A DNA stretch of 64,000 nt from JABDBE01 sp049585795. GTDB lineage: Bacteria; Acidobacteriota; Terriglobia; Terriglobales; Acidobacteriaceae. The translations under genes were made by a program, and so were the position numbers. Below are positions 60,780-64,000 of the stretch, piece after piece. The notes under the pieces were generated by a model that saw nothing but the letters and a program-made list of their open reading frames with translations, ran no database searches and was not told where the DNA came from. The stretch covers positions 137,463 through 201,462 of the forward strand of contig JBAVAQ010000112.1 of the NCBI GenBank assembly GCA_049585795.1, written 5' to 3'. Position 1 is the stretch's first letter. Each line of letters opens with the position of its first letter.

Positions 60780-61331
60780 GTGCGCGGGCCAGTGCCTGCG
60801 CCTTCTACGCTTATGACCGAAAATTCTGCTGCCGCCATCAAACCCCAATTCGTCCGTCGACGCCCCAAAGCTCTGACCACTTCTTACTCGAAACGCAAAG
60901 GCGAAATGGCGGAACTGATCTTCGCCGTCAAAGCCGCCAGCATGGGATTCGCCGTCAGCAAGCCCTACGGCGACAGTGAACCCTACGACCTCGTCGTCGA
61001 GCACAAAGGTCGCTTGCTTCGCATCCAGGTGAAGTCGGTTTTTACCACCAGCCGTTGGGGATACAGCGTCGCCGTAGCCCGCAAACGCCTTCGCCACCAT
61101 GTCCGATATTCTGCCCAGGAAATCGACTTCATCGCCGCCTACGTCGTTCCTCACGATGCCTGGTACATCGTGCCCGTTGCCGAAATTGTAAACAGCATCC
61201 ACATCCGGCTCTATCCCGAGGGCACAAAGAAATGCGACGGCGGACGCTTCGAAAAATACCGCGAAGCCTGGGACCTCCTCCGCCTGGGCGCCTCGACTTC
61301 GAATCAAGACGCAACGGAAGAATCCCGGTGA
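60780..61331 (+). CDS. PD-(D/E)XK endonuclease of the group I intron-associated type, copy 2
   Basis: A 183-residue paralogue of the protein at 19221-19670. The start is GTG at 60780 with GGGAG 7 bases upstream; an ATG at 60813 would shorten it by 11 residues. The nuclease site is intact: Glu42/Glu45 in GEMAELIFAV, Asp70 in EPYDLVV, and Gln83-Val-Lys85 in RIQVKS. Conserved blocks include EIDFIAAYVVPHDAWYIVPV and FEKYREAWDLLR. The N-terminal 30 residues are absent from the other copy. No group I intron core was seen nearby. Confidence 0.8.
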   Translation: MRGPVPAPSTLMTENSAAAIKPQFVRRRPKALTTSYSKRKGEMAELIFAVKAASMGFAVSKPYGDSEPYDLVVEHKGRLLRIQVKSVFTTSRWGYSVAVARKRLRHHVRYSAQEIDFIAAYVVPHDAWYIVPVAEIVNSIHIRLYPEGTKKCDGGRFEKYREAWDLLRLGASTSNQDATEESR

Positions 61332-61500
61332 GAAGCTGCCCGCGAAAAAACCAGTTGTCCCACGTCGCCCGGTTTCCGAGACCTGGTCAAACCCACAAAT
61401 CGGCAACCAGCCTTTCCCGATTTCGAGCCGAAACGCCTCCGAATCGGCAATGACCCATTGCAGAATCACGACTTTCAAACAACCAAATCTCCAAACCGAC

Positions 61501-61543
61501 GTCATCCTGAACCCGGCTTCAGCCGGGTGAAGGCTCTCGCGCG
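61501..61543. repeat. dispersed 'GTCATCCTGA' repeat
   Basis: GTCATCCTGAACCCGGC, TTCA, GCCGGGTGAAGG: the conserved GTCATCCTGA start with a local hairpin ACCCGGC/GCCGGGT. Confidence 0.5.
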
Positions 61544-61561
61544 GAGTGGCAAACCGGGGAG

Positions 61562-61594
61562 CTGGCCCACCCTACGTTCTGCGTAAAGGTGGGG
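61562..61594. repeat. hairpin repeat, CCCACC type
   Basis: GGCCCACCCTACG with the partner CGTAAAGGTGGGGAC: a short-stem copy of the family. Confidence 0.55.
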
Positions 61595-61646
61595 ACGACG
61601 ACACGCCGGCCGCAAATGGAGGCCCCCGGACGCAGGCTGCATGAGT

Positions 61647-61683
61647 TCCCGCCTTTGCAAAAACCGCAAAGGTGGGCCAGCCA
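61647..61683. repeat. hairpin repeat, CCCGCC type
   Basis: CCCGCCTTTGC, loop AAAAACC, GCAAAGGTGGGCCAGCC: another copy with yet another inner stem. Confidence 0.6.
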
Positions 61684-61709
61684 CGGGCGCGAACCTGGGC
61701 ACCGGGCTC

Positions 61710-61738
61710 TTGACAAAACATTCCCTGTAGGTTATATT
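61710..61738 (+). promoter_or_regulatory. sigma70 promoter of the HigBA-like module
   Basis: TTGACA (61710-61715), 17-base spacer, TATATT (61733-61738). The predicted start falls at or one to three bases from the GTG of the toxin at 61745, so the mRNA would be leaderless or nearly so. Confidence 0.8.
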
Positions 61739-61744
61739 CCTTAG

Positions 61745-62098
61745 GTGGCATGGGAAATCGAATTCACCGATGAATTCGAGGCTTGGTGGGATGCCCTGGA
61801 CGAATCGGAGCAGGAAGACGTCCGAGCCAGCGTAAATCTGTTACGCGATCGCGGCCCGAGCTTAGGACGTCCGCACGCGGATCTGATTACCGCGTCACAG
61901 TATCCGAACATGAAGGAGTTGCGAACTCAGCATCGCGGGCGGCCTTATCGCACGCTTTTTGCCTTTGATCCGCGGCGTGTGGCGATTCTGCTGATTGGCG
62001 GGGATAAGACCGGAAGCGATCGCTGGTATGAGGAGTTTGTGCCACGCGCCGACAAGATTTACGCGGAGCATTTGCGGGTGATCGAGAAGGAACGATAG
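61745..62098 (+). CDS. HigB-like RelE-superfamily toxin
   Basis: A 117-residue protein starting MAWEIEFTDEFEAWWDALDESEQ (GTG), continuing ELRTQHRGRPYRTLFAFDPRRVAILLIGGDKTGSDRWYEEFVPRADKIY. This matches the phage-derived Gp49/HigB family of the RelE superfamily, ribosome-dependent mRNA endonucleases. The antitoxin gene follows after nine bases. A strong promoter directly precedes the start codon. Its closest relatives are chromosomal addiction modules of soil bacteria. Complete and probably active. Confidence 0.85.
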   Translation: MAWEIEFTDEFEAWWDALDESEQEDVRASVNLLRDRGPSLGRPHADLITASQYPNMKELRTQHRGRPYRTLFAFDPRRVAILLIGGDKTGSDRWYEEFVPRADKIYAEHLRVIEKER

Positions 62099-62107
62099 AG
62101 GTGCAAG

Positions 62108-62437
62108 ATGGCGAGAAACTTTCGTGAGCTGGAAGCGAAGATGTCCCCCGAATCGCGAGCGCGTTCGGATGCCAAAACCAAGAAGTTGATTGCCGAGATG
62201 GCTCTCGACGAGCTTCGCGAAGCCAGAGAATTGACTCAGCAGCATCTGGCCAACCTGCTCGGCATCAATCAGGCGGCGGTTTCCAAGATGGAGCGCCGCG
62301 CCGATATGTACATCAGCACTCTGCAATCCATGATTCGAGCCATGGGAGGCCAGTTGAAGATTGAAGCCGTGTTCCCCGAGGGCAAGGTGGAAATCAATCA
62401 GTTTCGCAAGCTCAGGAAAACCGCCGGGGCAGATTGA
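62108..62437 (+). CDS. HigA-like XRE-family antitoxin
   Basis: A 109-residue protein with an XRE-type helix-turn-helix in ELTQQHLANLLGINQAAVSKMERRADMYISTLQSMIRAMGG. The N-terminal part (FRELEAKMSPESRARSDAKTKKLIAEMALDELREAR) is typical of the antitoxins paired with Gp49-type toxins. It neutralises the toxin and represses the promoter upstream. Toxin-first order is characteristic of higBA. The ribosome site (AGGTGCAAG) is moderate. Confidence 0.87.
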   Translation: MARNFRELEAKMSPESRARSDAKTKKLIAEMALDELREARELTQQHLANLLGINQAAVSKMERRADMYISTLQSMIRAMGGQLKIEAVFPEGKVEINQFRKLRKTAGAD

Positions 62438-62451
62438 GGGATGGACCCGTG

Positions 62452-62491
62452 CACCCGCCCCTTGCAACAAACGCAAGGAGCGGGGCACCCG
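62452..62491. repeat. hairpin repeat, CACCCGCCCC type
   Basis: CACCCGCCCCTTGC, loop AACAAAC, GCAAGGAGCGGGGCACCC, just after the antitoxin gene. The inner stem matches the copy at 42030 but not the CCCACC group. Confidence 0.65.
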
Positions 62492-62667
62492 GCAGTCCCG
62501 AATCCGTACTGCGATTCAACCACTGTCATCCGAGTAATAACGTTGAATGTCGGAGCCGACTGAGCCGCCATCGTCGAGGCGGGGAAAAAGAGCGAGAGCA
62601 ATGCCTTACGGAGCTGAGGAAGTGACACGCTGCCTGTCCTCCTTACTTGAGCGCCGCCTCCCAATTT

Positions 62668-63528
62668 CTAACGCGACACTAGTCTCTGCGGCGAAAGCCT
62701 TGATGCCAGCCACTCATGGGTCGCCGCCTTGTCCCTGAGCTGCTGCACGTTGACATTGAACGTGAAATACTTTCCCCGTCGAGTACCAAACGAGATGCCC
62801 TCGCTGTTGAGGTGCTCAACCGCTTCCTGGAAATTTTCCTCTCCATGCTTTACCTCGATGAAGGCACGTCCGCTCTTCCGTACTGTAATCCACACCCGAG
62901 CAACGCCGTCGACGGAAAGAGAAATGTACTCCTCGAAGTACTTTGTTGGAACTTCTCCGTACAGCTTCTGCACTAATGCCTTGTACCACTTTGCACATTC
63001 CAGAGTTCCAGGGTAATTGTCGATCCAGTGTTTCTCGTCATATGGTTGTTGTGCTGTCTCCCCCTCTTCAGGCTCATCGTATGAGTCGATCACTTTGTTG
63101 AAGTGGAGACCTTTGCTTTCACCGATCTGTAAGAACGTTGCCTGAATCCCGATTATTGGCACCGCCAGGCTCAGCAGGTGCACTACGTTGAAGAACCGAT
63201 TAGTGATCTCCTCCGCAACTAATACTGCGGTGTGGCTGCGGTTGGGCCACCTTCGTTTCTCATTGTCCCAATATTCAATTGTCCGAATGATATGGGATTC
63301 GTCGGTCGCGCCGAGCTGCAACTCGACCTCGAACATCGAATCATCCTCCGGATTTTTGAGCAGCAGGTCCAGTCGGCCTCCTTGGGACTGCGTTTTCTCC
63401 TTCATCACTGCCTGGAGCTCGCCGAGTCCAAGAATAGCCGGATCCTCGAAGATCTTATCGCGGAGCCAGTACTCGTCGTGGCCGCACTCGCTAATCTTCA
63501 GAACTTTGGCAATCGGGGTCTCGTCCAT
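62668..63528 (-). CDS. protein with a PD-(D/E)XK-like N-terminal half (286 aa)
   Basis: The ATG at 63528 has GAGGAG 8 bases upstream. The N-terminal half contains EYWLRDKIFEDPAILGLGELQAV and then GGRLDLLLKNPEDDSMFEVELQLG, an Asp...Glu-x-Glu-x-Gln pattern like a PD-(D/E)XK nuclease core in which the usual lysine is replaced. ATDESHIIRTIEYWDNEKRR and AVLVAEEITNRFFNVVHLLSL follow, as in uncharacterised restriction-endonuclease-fold proteins. The C-terminal half (YISLSVDGVARVWITVRKSG) is separate. Not enzymatically assignable. A standalone gene. Confidence 0.7.
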   Translation of the reverse strand: MDETPIAKVLKISECGHDEYWLRDKIFEDPAILGLGELQAVMKEKTQSQGGRLDLLLKNPEDDSMFEVELQLGATDESHIIRTIEYWDNEKRRWPNRSHTAVLVAEEITNRFFNVVHLLSLAVPIIGIQATFLQIGESKGLHFNKVIDSYDEPEEGETAQQPYDEKHWIDNYPGTLECAKWYKALVQKLYGEVPTKYFEEYISLSVDGVARVWITVRKSGRAFIEVKHGEENFQEAVEHLNSEGISFGTRRGKYFTFNVNVQQLRDKAATHEWLASRLSPQRLVSR

Positions 63529-63702
63529 TATTCGCTCCTCAATCGCGTGGATCGTCTGCCCCATCGGAGCGCAAACGGATGACACGGCTACCGTATCGCA
63601 ACTCAGATTCTGGTGCGCGAAACTGCTTCCTTGGGGACAGTTCGGGGCCCTACTGCTGGGGGAAGAAGAAATGTACTCCGGGGAGTTTGGGGCGTCAAGG
63701 GC

Positions 63703-63722
63703 GGCGGACAGGAATGTCCGCC
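63703..63722. repeat. perfect 8-bp hairpin
   Basis: GGCGGACA-GGAA-TGTCCGCC. It has the same 8-4-8 layout as the hairpin at 9114-9133 with a different stem sequence. Confidence 0.6.
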
Positions 63723-63913
63723 CTACAAGCGCGGATTATTGGTTCCCTGCGGGGCCTGAATCGAATCTGCGGGCTGGCGGCACGGCTGAAGCCGTGCCCT
63801 TCCCTTGCCTCATCGCCGACGGTTTTCCGCAACCGCTGAAGCCGGGCCCTTGCCTTGCACGAGTCGGCGGCTTCTTCGCCTGGCAGGGATTCTGTTGCGG
63901 CCAAGAGACACAA

Positions 63914-63940
63914 GGTCCCTCGACTTCGCTCGGGATGACA
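63914..63940. repeat. dispersed 'CCCTCGACTTCGCTCGGGATGACA' type repeat
   Basis: GTCCCTCGACTTCGCTCGGG then ATGACA. The best-preserved copy of this class in the window. Confidence 0.6.
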
Positions 63941-64000
63941 ATGTTTAGTGTAGGTCGGCAAGTGGTGCACAGATCCTTCGTTGGGAGTCGCTCGCTTGCG

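Larger units (their letters stand above)
61332..61709. other. intergenic, repeat-rich
   Basis: About 400 bases containing the repeats at 61501-61543, 61562-61594 and 61647-61683, and ending in the promoter at 61710. No gene is visible. Confidence 0.5.
63529..64000. other. intergenic tail, repeats only
   Basis: No gene is visible in the last 470 bases. It contains the hairpin at 63703-63722, GGCTGAAGCCG-type sequences near 63784 and 63834, and a dispersed repeat at 63914-63940. Confidence 0.5.

Overview
The window looks like a chromosomal segment from an Acidobacteriota (Terriglobia-like) soil bacterium. The indicators are a VWFA-related protein of the type typical of that phylum, a GloVer-repeat protein, two large NHL-repeat proteins, secreted PF04185 phosphoesterases, a PEP-CTERM protein, a CIRCE-controlled groESL operon, and many dispersed intergenic hairpin repeats. 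This assignment is inferred from gene content; no rRNA is present to confirm it.

Layout. 0-9.6 kb is mostly housekeeping: a truncated rlpA, pyrF, a small zinc-ribbon gene, a bifunctional ftcD, a DUF433/DUF5615 toxin-antitoxin pair, a PagL-like deacylase behind an SDR gene, a glutaredoxin-like protein and an acyl-CoA ligase. 9.6-13.3 kb is accessory: an EVE-domain protein, a decayed rhs remnant broken by hairpin repeats (one a 101-bp element with 14-bp terminal inverted repeats), and three unrecognised genes. 13.3-15.6 kb is groES-groEL, with a good sigma70 promoter overlapping a perfect CIRCE operator. 15.6-19.8 kb is an island-like stretch. It begins with an 88-nt tRNA-like sequence (8-bp acceptor, 4-bp T stem, G73), followed by a predicted short RNA whose 5' end is complementary to that molecule's D and anticodon arms. 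Unfamiliar genes, repeats and a PD-(D/E)XK endonuclease gene follow.

19.9-31.6 kb is metabolic and secreted: a GH13 alpha-glucosidase, a GloVer protein, a zinc-ribbon/Sel1 membrane protein, a VWFA protein, acetyl-CoA synthetase, a DCC-family protein and a GNAT protein. 31.8-58.4 kb is dominated by exported proteins: four PF04185 phosphoesterases of three architectures, two clan-A glycoside-hydrolase-like proteins each beside a giant NHL-repeat protein, a PQQ-like beta-propeller protein, and a PEP-CTERM protein. Among them sit a free-standing acyl carrier protein with a formyltransferase and a Nudix hydrolase, an FkbM methyltransferase and a second methyltransferase. These could belong to surface-glycan or exported-polymer metabolism, but that is inference. 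58.6-64 kb holds a cysteine-rich protein, an M48 metalloprotease, a second copy of the PD-(D/E)XK endonuclease gene, a HigBA-like module that appears to be transcribed leaderlessly, and a nuclease-fold-like protein.

The best candidate for something undescribed is at 15.77-15.97 kb: the tRNA-like gene and the complementary short RNA directly downstream. Second is the large set of intergenic hairpins in which the outer arms are kept while inner stems change with compensating substitutions.
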